A stretch of DNA of 64,000 nucleotides, from the NCBI GenBank assembly GCA_028826165.1, contig JAPDFW010000096.1, positions 62,001 through 126,000 on the forward strand, written 5' to 3'. Below are positions 46,455 through 57,498 of the stretch, in pieces. Numbering within the stretch: the first letter of the stretch is position 1; each line of letters opens with the position of its first letter. This DNA comes from Anaeramoeba ignava (lineage: Eukaryota; Metamonada; Anaeramoebidae). A model generated the notes under the pieces. The model made no database searches, was not told the origin of the DNA, and saw nothing but the letters and a program-made list of their open reading frames with translations. The position numbers and the translations under genes were made by a program.

Positions 46455-49388
46455 ATGTATGGATTTAGATTTTCAAATCTTCTTGGATCTTCTTACCAAC
46501 AAGGAAACGTATTATTTACAAAAGATGGAAACTCATTTGTGAGTCCAGTTGGAGATAAAATAACAATATTTGATTTAATCAATAATAAATCAAAAACAAT
46601 TGAAACTGAATTAAAAAATCGGATCACAAAAATAGCACTCTCAAAAGACGGAATGCTCCTCCTGGCAATAGACGAGAAAGGACATGGTGTGATGATAAAT
46701 ATTCTGCGCGGTGTTGTGCTTCATCATATTAATTTTAAAGCTTATATTCATGATGCAAAATTTTCACCTTGTGGAAAATTCTTTGCAATTACAAAAGAAA
46801 AAGAACTACAAGTTTGGTTTACTCCTGGAATCAGGAGAGAATTCACTGCAATTCAACTGAGTCAATCTTTGAAAGGCCATCTTAATGATATCACTTGCCT
46901 GGATTGGAGTAATGATGGCAGGTATATTGTCACTGGTTCTTTTGATTTAACTGTTAAAATTCATCGAAGAATTTATAACGAAAATTTCAAAAAAATATCT
47001 CTTTATGGACATAAGGATTATATTGTGGGTGTTTTTTTCTCGAGGGATAATAATATAATTTATTCAGTTTCATTTGATGGAACTTTGATTGTTTGGAAAT
47101 GGATTGAAAATGAAAATCAAAATGAAAATCAAAATGAAAATGATTTAGAAATTGAAAATGATTTAGAAATTGAAAATGATTTAATTGAAAATGATTTAGA
47201 AATTGAAAATAATTTAAATGAAAATGATTTAGAAATTGATTTAAATGAAAATAATTTAAATGAAAATGATTTAGAAATTGATTTAAATGAAAATTCTCAA
47301 ATCAAAAAAAGAAAAATTAAAAAAATTAAATCATCTCAGAAATGGAGCATCAAAAACACACAAAAAAAAGAATTCTTCAGTAAAAATGGAAAATTTATCA
47401 TGCATTCAAAACATTATTTCTTCCCAAACACCCGAACATCACTGAGATGTGTGGATTTCCACAAAGAAAAACAAGTACTTGTAGCAGGATTTGGAAACGG
47501 GGTTTTTGGATTGTATAAATTACCCGATTTTGAGCAAATCCACACATTGAACATCTCACAACACCCGATCGACACACTCTCATTCAATGCAACAGGGGAA
47601 TGGATCGGGCTTGGTTCAGGAGTAACAGGACAGGTTCTTGTATGGGAATGGCAGTCGGAAACACATATTTTGAAGCAGCAGGGACACACACAAACAATGA
47701 CGTGTCTGGGATACTCTCCCGATGGTCGTTTTATAGCGACTGGAGGAGATGACGGGAAGATCAAGATGTGGAACATTACATCTGGGTTTTCCTTTGTGAC
47801 GTTTACTGAGCACAAACTGCCAGTAACGGACATTGTGTTTTCGCAGAAGAACCAAGTGGCGTTTTCTTCGAGTCTCGACGGAACGGTGCGTGCACTCGAT
47901 CTTGTGAGGTACCGCTCGTTTCGGGTTTTCACAACACCAACGCCTGTCCAATTTTCATGCGTTGCTGTTGACCCAAGTGGGGAAATAGTGTGTGCAGGCA
48001 CAATGGATGATTTCCAGATATGTGTCTGGTCAGTCCAAACAGGGAAACTTCTCGATGTCATTTCGGGACATGAGGGGCCTGTGAGTTGTCTTCAATTTTC
48101 TCCCGTGGATGAATCTGTTTTAGTGTCAGGGTCGTGGGACCACACAGTTCGTGTGTGGGACATATTCGGAAAAAATACTTCGCCTGAGATTTTCTCTCAT
48201 AATTCAGATGTGCTTGCCGTTGCGTTCCATCCTGATGGAAAGGAACTCGCAACCTCAACATTGGATGGCACTATTGTGATCTGGGATATCGAAACAGCGT
48301 CTCCAAAAAGCACGCTGGAGATCCGCAGAGATATTTTTGGAGGAAAAATTCCCGGATATAAAGAAGCCTTCTCAATCCGTTTTGGAAATTCCCATTTCTC
48401 CTCATTGTGCTATTCCGCAGACGGTCGATCCCTAATCGCTGGCGGTAATAGCCCGTTTGTGTGCATGTATGAGCTTTCCCACAAAACATTAGCAAAGCGT
48501 TTTATGGCCACAACATTAATGCCTTATGGAGGTGAGTTTGACAAGTTGAATTCTGCATTGATGACTGAAGCTGGGGAAATCAACACAATCAATGCAGAAG
48601 ATGATCGCCAACTGATTCTAGAGGGCGGTATTTCTCGACGTAGGAATTCGCACATACGCTCTGATGAGCTTCCAGGAGTGATGCGAGGAGAGTTAAAGAG
48701 AATTAGGGCCACTCGTCCCGAAATTCGTTGTGTCAGATTTTCTCCAGATGGTCGTAATTGGGCTGCAGTTTCCAATGAAGGTCTTGTTATATACTCTCTT
48801 GATAACTCTCTTGTTTTCGATCCTTATGCTCTCGATGTAAATATCACCCCGCAATCCATCAACAACGCACTTGAGAACTCCCATTTTCTCAAGGCTCTTC
48901 TTATGTCTCTTTCACTTAACCAACAGGAAGTTATTTCCCTTGTTTTTTACTCAATTCCCCCTTCAGAGATCCCTGTTATTGCCTCTGTTTTTCCTCGTGA
49001 ATTTCTCCATAAATTTCTTGATTTCATCTCAAAAGCTATTCTTTCTAGTCCTCATCTTCAATTCCATTTGATTTGGATTACAAACCTTTTTGCTGCTCAT
49101 TCTCATACTCTTCTCAACTCATCTTCTTCTTTCCTCTATATTCTCCGCTCTCTCAATAATTCTCTTTCTTCCAATATTCAGGATATCAAGAAACTTTGCG
49201 AATCAAATACTTACACTCTTGATTATCTTATTACCCAAAATGAACGTAAATTTACAAAGAAGGATTCAATGTTTTTTTTCGATAACACTCCAAATAATAA
49301 GAATCAAAATCCAAATCAAAATTCAAATCAAAATTCAAATTCAAAAAAGAAATCTTCTCTTAATTTTGAAGAAATTGATTTAAATTGA
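46455..49388 (+). CDS. PWP2: PWP2 (UTP1), U3 snoRNP WD40 protein of the small-subunit processome
   Basis: Single-exon frame of 977 aa. The N-terminus FRFSNLLGSSYQQGNVLFT and the SPVGDKITIFDLINNKS segment match the conserved opening of Pwp2 (KFSNLLGTVYRQGN in yeast). Two tandem seven-blade WD40 propellers follow (GHLNDITCLDWSNDGRYI, GHKDYIVGV, GHTQTMTCLGYSPDGRFI, GHEGPVSCLQFSP), then the C-terminal UTP12-like helical domain (48840-49200). An organism-specific Asn/Asp/Leu/Glu insert lies in the first propeller (47105-47300). In the nucleolus Pwp2 nucleates the UTP-B complex for 18S rRNA maturation. GC content is much higher in 47450-48800 than at either gene end. Length is close to the family norm (about 920). 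Confidence 0.95.
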   Translation: MYGFRFSNLLGSSYQQGNVLFTKDGNSFVSPVGDKITIFDLINNKSKTIETELKNRITKIALSKDGMLLLAIDEKGHGVMINILRGVVLHHINFKAYIHDAKFSPCGKFFAITKEKELQVWFTPGIRREFTAIQLSQSLKGHLNDITCLDWSNDGRYIVTGSFDLTVKIHRRIYNENFKKISLYGHKDYIVGVFFSRDNNIIYSVSFDGTLIVWKWIENENQNENQNENDLEIENDLEIENDLIENDLEIENNLNENDLEIDLNENNLNENDLEIDLNENSQIKKRKIKKIKSSQKWSIKNTQKKEFFSKNGKFIMHSKHYFFPNTRTSLRCVDFHKEKQVLVAGFGNGVFGLYKLPDFEQIHTLNISQHPIDTLSFNATGEWIGLGSGVTGQVLVWEWQSETHILKQQGHTQTMTCLGYSPDGRFIATGGDDGKIKMWNITSGFSFVTFTEHKLPVTDIVFSQKNQVAFSSSLDGTVRALDLVRYRSFRVFTTPTPVQFSCVAVDPSGEIVCAGTMDDFQICVWSVQTGKLLDVISGHEGPVSCLQFSPVDESVLVSGSWDHTVRVWDIFGKNTSPEIFSHNSDVLAVAFHPDGKELATSTLDGTIVIWDIETASPKSTLEIRRDIFGGKIPGYKEAFSIRFGNSHFSSLCYSADGRSLIAGGNSPFVCMYELSHKTLAKRFMATTLMPYGGEFDKLNSALMTEAGEINTINAEDDRQLILEGGISRRRNSHIRSDELPGVMRGELKRIRATRPEIRCVRFSPDGRNWAAVSNEGLVIYSLDNSLVFDPYALDVNITPQSINNALENSHFLKALLMSLSLNQQEVISLVFYSIPPSEIPVIASVFPREFLHKFLDFISKAILSSPHLQFHLIWITNLFAAHSHTLLNSSSSFLYILRSLNNSLSSNIQDIKKLCESNTYTLDYLITQNERKFTKKDSMFFFDNTPNNKNQNPNQNSNQNSNSKKKSSLNFEEIDLN

Positions 49389-49496
49389 TTTAAAAAATAA
49401 TTTCTTTCTTCCTTTCTTTCTTTTTTAGATCTTTTTTTTTTTAAATTTTTAGAAATAAAAACAAACTAAACTAAAATATTTTTTAATTTTTATTTT

Positions 49497-51991
49497 TTAT
49501 TTTAAATTCTCCAAAATTGAATCAAAAATAGTCTCTTCATTGAATTGATAATAATCTTTTGCATCTTGAAGTTGTTCAATAGATTGCTTTGAAAGTTGAT
49601 TTGGTAAAGAATCAATATACAAAAACCTAATAATAGCTTCCATTGCTTCAAATGTTTTACCACTATAATCATTCACAGAATCCGAATCATCTTTAACAGA
49701 CAAAAACATACCTCGAAACAAATCAGATCTACAAGAAATCACACATTTATGAACCTTGATTTCTTGATTTTCCACTTTAATAGTAAAATTTTTTGACTTA
49801 TCATGTTCCAAAAGTCTTGAGAAATCTTGAATCAAACTTCTTTTCCCAAATTTGGATTTGATCCATTTCTGATCAAATCCAATTTCTTCACCAATTTCCA
49901 TAATTTTATTCAAGGATTCAATTGATTGAATTTGTGCTGAATAAATAAATTTCAAGAAAATCATTGCATTTTCTTTTGTTGTTTCTTGGAAAGCATTGAT
50001 GAAATGTTCCATTTTGAAAATGTCATTTGAATCATCATCCAAATCAGAATTATTTGCAGAAAATCTGAGCCGAAGAATCAAACTGTGAACTGGGATAGAT
50101 CCATCAAGACATTTTATTGAACTATCAGAAAATTCACCACGAACAAAGAAATTTTTCCAATCGTTTTGAAAGGAAAGAAGTTGGTCAAGTTTTTTTGAGT
50201 TTTGTGAATTTCTTCGGAAATGTGGATAATCAACCTCAAACAACCCTTTTTCAACACAAACATCAGCCAAACTTTGATCCAGATCTTGAATCACGCTTTT
50301 TCCTGAATGATCCAAAATATTGAAATCTGCACCATTTTGGATCAATAAACCAGCGATTGCTTTACTTTTGGAAACCATGTGAAGAAGAGTTTTTCCTTTT
50401 TTCGGTTCTTGGTAATTCAGCTCTGCTCCAGCTTCAACAAGTAAATTTACGCTTTGGAAATTGTTTGTGATACAATAAAAAAGTGGAGTCAACATTTCAG
50501 AATTTTTTGCATTAACATTTGCCCCCTTTTGAATCAAATAAAAAACAATGTCTGGATTGGAATTGTTTTGGCAAGCCAGATGAAGAGGAGTGTTTTGCCT
50601 ATTATCCTTTGCATTAACATCATTTCCATGCGAAACAAGAAGCTCAAGAAGCTCTTTTGGATAATTTTGTTTGCAAGCAGCATGAATTGGTAGTGTTCCT
50701 TTATTGTCTGCAACATTTAGATCAGCTCCAGAGTCGATGAGAAGTTTTATTTTTTCGAATGTGGATCTATTTTCCAAAGAAACAAGAATAGAGGATTTGC
50801 CTCCTTTGAAATCTCTTTTGCATTTGCGCCTTTTTCAATCAAAAAACGAATAACGTCTGTGATACGCACTTTCTTGCAAATATACAGAAAAGGAGGAATT
50901 GAATTCACTTCGTTTTTGATAAATGATTCGTGAAATAGAAGTTGAGCCAATTCCAAGGTAAGATCATGATTCATTGCCAAAAAGAAAGGAGAAAGTCCGT
51001 TTTTCTTCACATCAACCGATGCTCCTTTTGATAATAATAATTTCACAATTTCGACTGATATATTTGCTTTGGAACACTCGATTATCAAAGCAGTGGAAGC
51101 GTAATTATCCGAAAGATTTATATTTTGATTTGTAACAAGTAATTCAAGTACTTCCATATTTGGAGATTTGTTTTGGAGATAGATCATAAGAGCTGTTCTT
51201 CCGCGAGAATCTCGAGAATTGACGGTTGTGTCTGTGATTAAAATCTTCACGCTTTTGGGATCAACAGTTTCATTGGCAACAAGGATATGCAAAGGAATCG
51301 ATCCTGCTGATGTTTTTATGGACACATTTTGTGAAGTGATTAATTTTCTCAAACAATCAAAACCTAGATTGTTTTTACAGGCGAGATGCAATCCAGTCTC
51401 AAAGGATTCCGTGGTTTTATCAAGATCCACATTTTGGGAAAGGAAGAAATCAATCACTTTCTCACTTGTGATTGATTTCAAGACAAAGGGAAAAGCTAAT
51501 TTGATCGATTTATTGTATTTTTTCGATTTAAGATTTGGCAAAAAATCAATGAAATTATCCGAATTGCTGAAAATATAATCCAAAACTGAATGGCTTGTTT
51601 TATCCATAATAGCCAAATCACCACCTTTTTCAAAGATGAAATTTAGAACTTTTAATGAATGAGATCTTGAAGCAGCATAATGCATTGGAGTTCTTCCAAA
51701 GATATCAGTTATTCCAATTTTTGCACCATTTTTCACTAAAAACTTAATTGCTTCTAAATCTCCTGTTTTCATGCAGCAATAATGAAGTGGTGTTTGTCCA
51801 AGATTTTGCTTTTCGTTAACAGATATTTTGTTGTTTATCAAAAACTTCAACATGGGAATTTTTGGGTTAACGATACATGCATAATGGAGAAGTGTTTCTC
51901 CATCTGAATTTTTTACTGTTCGAAGTTCTTTTTCTTTTTTCTTTAAAAGAGAAATGGAATTATTTTTCACATTTTCCCAGAATCCAGACAT
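49497..51991 (-). CDS. Ankyrin-BTB protein, frame broken by an apparent 1-base deletion near 50805
   Basis: Two overlapping frames (51991-50747 and upstream of 50777 to 49497) make one 831-aa protein if one A is restored in the TTTCAAAGGAGG at 50801-50810. The ankyrin repeat there then runs on with normal 34-residue spacing (GANAKEISK then GGKSSILVSLENRS). About 14 ankyrin repeats are followed by two BTB-like domains near residues 625-700 and 740-831, the second with VHKCVISCRSDLFRGMF and a VNDYSGKTFEAMEAII segment. It has no introns, in contrast to the ankyrin gene at 792-4308. A scaffold or cullin-3 adaptor role is likely. The break could be a sequencing error or a real pseudogenising event; codon quality on both sides argues for an intact gene. 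Confidence 0.8.
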
Positions 51992-52147
51992 TTTAAAAAA
52001 TTATAAAAAATTCAAAAAATTATAAAATTAAAAAATGAAAAATTATAAATTGAAAATTTTTATTTTCTTTTTCTTTTCTTGTTTTAAATTTTGAGATTTA
52101 AAAAAAAAAAAACGTTTCCAATTTTTCCAACTTTTCCAACTTCTTTT

Positions 52148-53662
52148 TTACAGATTATCTTGATTATCTTGATTATTTTCATTTGAAGAATCAGAAGAAT
52201 CAATAAATTTTGCTCCTTTTCCTCTTTTTTTTGGTGATCTTAATTTAGGGAAATTTTTTGAATTTGATGAATAATTAATTGGTTCATTAACTGATAATCC
52301 TTGAAGTTGTAATCTAAGATTTTTGAATTCTTCTGTATCTTTAGGAAATAAGTAATCCAATGTTGTTTCTGAGAATTCAAATGGAGAATCTATGTAAATT
52401 GGTTTTATATCTCTTGGTTCAATAAAATGTAAGAAGTTTTCAATTTCGGAATAAGAAGGATGAAAGGAAATTTGGACAAACTATTTATAAAACATATAAT
52501 ATAAATTTTAATTTTAAATTTTAAATTTTGAATTTTAAATTTTAATTTTGAATTTTAAATTTTAAATTTTGAATTTTGAATTTTGAATTTTAATTTTGAA
52601 TTTTAATTTTGAATTTTAATTTTGATTTTAATTTTGAATTTTAATTTTGATTTTAATTTTGAATTTTAATTTTGAATTTAAATTTTGAATTTTAATTTTG
52701 AATTTAAATTTTGAATTTTAATTTTGATTTTAATTTTGAATTTTAATTTTGAATTTTAATTTTGATTTTAAATTTTGAATTTAAATTTTGATTTTAATTT
52801 TGAAAGTCCTCACATATTCCTTTGTGTTATTTGGATTAGCAAAAGTGTTTTGTTTAGGTTCCATAATATGAATTGTTATAAAATCATTTCCAATTGTTTT
52901 TTGAGTTTTTTCAAAATCAAATTTATAAGAACTAAAAAGAAGGAATTTAACATTTTTTTGAGAAGTAAAATAATTTGATAATTGAAATTCATTGAAATTT
53001 GATTTATCAATAATTTGTAAAAGATGAATAATTTCTTTTGGAACAAAAATTTTGGAATGAAAAGCTTCAGAAAGTTGAATCAAAATATCTTCAATACCCA
53101 AATTATAAGCAAAAGTGAAAACAAAAATATTTTGCGAATGAGATTGGCAAATTGATTGAATTAATTGAGAAGATTGATTTTTAGAAGGGAATTTTTGCTT
53201 GAATTTTGGATTGCAATAAGTATTGTCAATATAAAGTGTTGAAATATTTTTTTTGTATTTGGAAAGTAAATTGAAAGATTTTTCATCATAAATTTCGAAA
53301 TTATCAAAACGGAAATTTCCTGTGTATAAAATATTTCCTTCTTTGGATTGAAAAAGAAACATGCAAGACCCAATTATATTGTGTGATCTTATCGGGATAA
53401 CTGTGATTGTTGATTCTGTGTTTGCTCCGATTGATATCATGTGTGGAGTATTTAAATCAAGTCCAATTACTCTTTTATTTTCTATTTCGTAATTTTCTGT
53501 TATTAATTTTGCTGTTATTTGTGTGCAATATATTATTCCATGATTCCAATTTTTTGTTATTCCTTTTATGCTTTTGGATCGATAACTTGTGATGAAATAA
53601 CAATAAATATCTTTTTCTGGAATAAGTGAATCAACAGAAATTGGGAGGTTTTTTAATCTCAT
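52148..53662 (-). CDS. SNM1/Artemis-like beta-CASP protein, probably catalytically dead
   Basis: Exons complement(52814..53662, 52148..52480) join in phase 0 to 393 aa. Family landmarks are clear: GITKNWNHGIIYCTQITAKLI after motif 2, SCMFLF, ILYTGNFRFD and LYIDNTYCNP, all typical of SNM1/Apollo/Artemis nucleases. The metal-binding motif H-x-H-x-D-H reads S-Y-R-S-K-S (YFITSYRSKSIKGI). The motif 3 D-A-N-H-C-P-G reads R-S-H-N-I-I-G. The Asp of Y-T-G-D is Asn. The S-E-H-S-S of the beta-CASP part is replaced by SFHPSYSE. So the fold is kept but the nuclease is probably inactive; a structural or telomere/DNA-repair adaptor role is possible. The acidic C-terminus contains IDSSDSSNENN. The start is the ATG at 53662. 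Confidence 0.85.
52495..52803 (-). repeat. AATTTTGAATTTT array in the intron of the SNM1-like gene
   Basis: Units AATTTTGAATTTT and AATTTTGATTTT; the sense strand is AAAATTCAAAATT. It fills the 333-bp intron. Confidence 0.85.
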
Positions 53663-54848
53663 TTTCAAAAAATTTAGAAGAAAAATGAAAAATGAAAAAT
53701 GAAAAATGAAAAAATTTTTATTTTTTTTAATTGAATTGATTATTGATTTGATTTGATTTGAATATTGAATTGAATATTGATTTGATTTGAATTGAATATT
53801 GAATTGAATATTGATTTGATTTGAATTGAATATTGATTTGATTTGATTTGAATTGAATTGATTTGGTTTGATTTGAATATTGATTTGATTTGATTTGAAT
53901 TGATTTGAATATTGATTTGAATATTGAATTGATTTGATTTGAATTGATTTGAATATTGATTTGAATTGATTTGATTTGATTTGATTTGATTTGATTTGAA
54001 TTGATTTGATTTGATTTGATTTGAATATTGATTTGATTTGAATATTGATTTGATTTGAATTGATTTGATTTGATTTGATTTGATTTGATTTGATTTGATT
54101 TGATTTGATTTGATTTGATTTGATTTGATTTGAATATTGATTTGAATTGATTTGATTTGATTTGATTTGATTTGATTTGAATTGAATTGAATTGATTTGA
54201 ATTGATTTGAATATTGAATTGATTTGAATATTGATTTGAATATTGATTTGAATATTGATTTGAATATTGATTTGATTTGAATTGATTTGATTTGAATTGA
54301 ATTGAATTGAATATTGATTTGATTTGATTTGAATATTGATTTGATTTGAATATTGATTTGATTTGAATTGAATATTGATTTGAATATTGATTTGAATTGA
54401 ATATGGATTTGATTTGATTTGAATTGATTTGAATTTTGATTTGATTTGAATATTGATTTGAATATTTAATTGAATATTGATTTGATTTGATTTGATTTGA
54501 TTTGAATATTGATTTGAATATTGAATTTTGCTTGAATTTTAAATTAAATTTGAAAGGGGGATTAAATTTAAATTCTTAAAAAAAATTTAATGAAAAATTT
54601 TGAGAAAAAAAAAAGAAAAATTGAAATGAGAATTTTGTTGTTTTTAGATCAATAAAATAAATAAAAAATAAATTTGATTAAATTAATAAAGAAAAAAAAT
54701 TTTTTTTTTAATTAAAATTTATTAATTTATTTTGCTATTTTTTTGGTTCATTTTTTCTTTTAAATTTGATAATTTTTGGTTTTAATTTATTTAATAAAAA
54801 TAATTGAATAATTTTTAGAAGAACTATCCCTTTTTCTTTTTTTAAAAA
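53663..54848. repeat. Intergenic region with TTTGA pentamer array (53735-54540)
   Basis: AAAAATGA words at 53680-53712 belong to the SNM1-like leader. The array is TTTGA in tandem, punctuated by TTTGAATATTGA words. 54545-54848 is plain AT-rich promoter DNA of the kinase with one TTCATTTTTTC word near 54750. No gene seen. Confidence 0.85.
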
Positions 54849-56863
54849 ATGCACAAATCAAAACACTTTTCTAAAATACATCCTGAATCAAGATTGATTA
54901 CTCAACTTTCCAGAAAGAAGGTTTCTTTTGAAAAAATCTCTATTTCATCAGATTCTGAAAAAAAGGTTTCTTTTCTTTCTTTTCTTCTTTCTTTTTTTAA
55001 TTAAAAACTCATTAATCAAAACAATTTGTAACTTTTTTTTTGTTTAATTCAAAAAAAAAATTTCTACATCTATTTTAGTCTAAAATTTGTAAAGAGTATA
55101 TTGAAAAGATGTATCAAGAATTATTTTTTAATATGGAATCAAGATCCAAAAGATTAGATATTGTAAAAGAAGAATTAGCAAATTCGACTTTATCTGAAAA
55201 TGAAAAAAAGCAAAAAATTTTTGCTCATTATAAACAAGAATCTGAATTTTTAAGAGCAAAAAGGAAATGTTTAGATGTTGGACAATTTCATATAATTTCT
55301 AAAATTGGCCAAGGAGGTTATGCTGATGTTTTTTTATGTAAAAAGAAAGAAACTGATGAACTTTATGCTTTGAAAAGAATGAAGAAACAATTTATTTTTG
55401 AAAGGAATCAAGTAATCAAATCAAATCAAATCAAATCAAATCAAATAAATTCAATTCAATATTCAAATCAATTCAAATCAAATCAAATCAAATCAAACTA
55501 AACCAAATAAATTCAATTCAATATTCAAATCAATTCAAATCAAATTAAATCAAATCAAATCAAATCAATTCAATATTCAAATCAATAATCAAATCAAATC
55601 AAATCAAATCAATAATCAAATCAATAATCAAATCAATATTCAATTCAAATAAATATTTAATTCAATATTCAAATAAAATGTTAAATTGGATTATTCAGGT
55701 AAATCATATAAAACTAGAAAGAGATTTCCTTGCTTTTCATTCTTCAGAATGGATTGTTAAATTATTTAGTTCATTTCAAGATGATCTTTGTCTTTATCTT
55801 GTTCTTGAATATATTCAAGGAGGTGATCTTAAAACTCTTCTTTCAAATTTAAAAATTCTAGATGAAAAAGTAGCAGTATTTTATTTTGCTGAAATGATTG
55901 TTTGTTTAGAAGAAATTCATAATTTTGGGCTTATTCATCGGTAAAATAATTTTCTTATTAAATTCAAAATTTAAAATTCAAAATCAATTTAATTGAAATT
56001 AATATTAATATATTTTATTAAATTATCGCTTTTAAAGTGATATAAAACCAGAAAATTATTTGATTGATAAAGACGGCCATCTAAAATTGACCGATTTTGG
56101 ACTTTCAGCTGATGATCATCTCTACAGTACTAAACTTGATGATCTCATCCAAAAAAATCTGGAGGAAACAAAATCACACATTTACACAATAAGTCCAAGA
56201 AAAAGAAACCATCAAGCACTAAGAAAATGGCATCAAAAACGAAGACAAAAATCATTTGTAGGTTCACCTGGCTATGTAGCTCCAGAGATTATTTTGCAAA
56301 AACAATACGGAAAAGAAGTTGATTTATGGAGCTTAGGTTGCATATTGTATGAAATGCTTGCTGGATTCACACCTTTTGCTGGGAGAACAGACACAGAAAC
56401 ACTTGAAAATGTTGTCAATTTTAAACAAGTTCTTGAATTCCCTGATTATGATGATGAAGAACCAATGACTGATGAAGCTTGGGATTTAATCAAAATCCTT
56501 CTCTCTTCCCAGGAAAAACGCACCAAAATTAACCTGGAAACTACCATTAAAGCACATCCTTTTTTCAAAGGAATCAAATGGGATTCTTTAAGGCAAATGG
56601 ATCCTCCTTTTGTTCCTAAATTGAAAAATGAAACTGATATTTCCTATTTTGATACTACTTATTTTCGTGAATCAAAACTTCCCTTTCCAGATTCACAACA
56701 AGACCCAAAAATTGTAGAAATGAAAAAGGCAAATTTGAACCAATTATTTTCAGGTTTTGCTTTCCAAAGATTTCCTCAAAATAATAATGAAAGATTTCCT
56801 CAAAATAATAATGAAAGATTTTCTGAAATTTGTGATTCAAATGAAAATGAAGATCAGAAATGA
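54849..56863 (+). CDS. NDR/LATS-family AGC protein kinase
   Basis: Exons 54849..54965, 55079..55411, 55699..55940 and 56038..56863 give 505 aa. Before the kinase domain a helical segment (KRLDIVKEELANSTLSE) matches the Mob-binding region of NDR kinases. Kinase motifs: G-loop IGQGGYADVF, VAIK-type Lys in YALKRMKK, LERDFLAFHSSEWIVKLF (very NDR-like), IHRDIKPEN, DFGLS, and VGSPGYVAPEI. The usual NDR insert precedes the activation loop (KRRQKSFVGS, with a candidate phospho-Ser). The C-terminal hydrophobic motif reads LFSGFAFQRF, with Ala where NDR/Dbf2 kinases have the regulatory Thr. It should act with Mob in Hippo/MEN-like signalling in growth, morphology or cytokinesis. Exon 3's acceptor is CAG|GTAAAT. 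Confidence 0.92.
55412..55690 (+). repeat. TCAAA pentamer array in kinase intron 2
   Basis: Units ATCAA with AATTCAATATTC words, the reverse complement of the upstream array at 53735-54540. It opens directly at the exon 2 donor. Confidence 0.85.
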
Positions 56864-57498
56864 TTTTTTTGTTTGATATTGTTTATAAAAGAATAACAGG
56901 ATAGAGAATTGATTCTTCTGTGGATTAAGTGAATTAGCTTATGAGTTTATTTACTTTCTTTCTTTCTTTCTTTACTTTTATTTTTAAATATTTTTTTTAG
57001 AGTATTTTTTACTTATTGAATGTGTCCTAAAAACAATAAACCGGAAAAAATTTAAATTAAATTAAATTGAGAAATTTTGTAAATAAATGAGAATAAGAAA
57101 AAAGAATAAATAGGAAAAAATTTAATTTAAAAAGGAAAAAAAAGTGGAATAAAAATTAAATTAAAATCAATTAAAAAGGAAAAAATTTAAATTAAATTAA
57201 ATTGAGAAATTTTGTAAATAAATGAGAATAAGAAAAAAGAATAAATAGGAAAAAATTTAATTTAAAAAGGAAAAAAAAGGGAATAAAAATTAAATTAAAA
57301 TCAATTAAAAAGATCAAATTGTTTTTTTTTCCGATTTCATTTTGAATTTGAATTAGTTCAATTTTCTGAGTTAAAAATAAAAAGGAAAAATTTAAATGGA
57401 TCATTTGATTGATTTTTTTTTGAAAGAAAAAAAAAAGAATTCTTAAAAAAAAATTTCTTCTGGCTCTTGGTTTATTTTTCTTTTTGCAAGAAAATAAA
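56864..57498. other. Intergenic region with a 135-bp tandem duplication
   Basis: 57043-57177 and 57178-57311 are direct copies differing by about one base in an A/G run. The rest is AT-rich with a TTTC tract near 56955. The region carries the kinase 3'UTR and the promoter of the FG-GAP gene; no open frame is credible. Confidence 0.85.

Noticed and set aside
47398-48884. Antisense open frames of up to 215 codons opposite PWP2
   Set aside because: They lie opposite a conserved WD40 coding region with higher GC, where long antisense frames are expected; no family resemblance.
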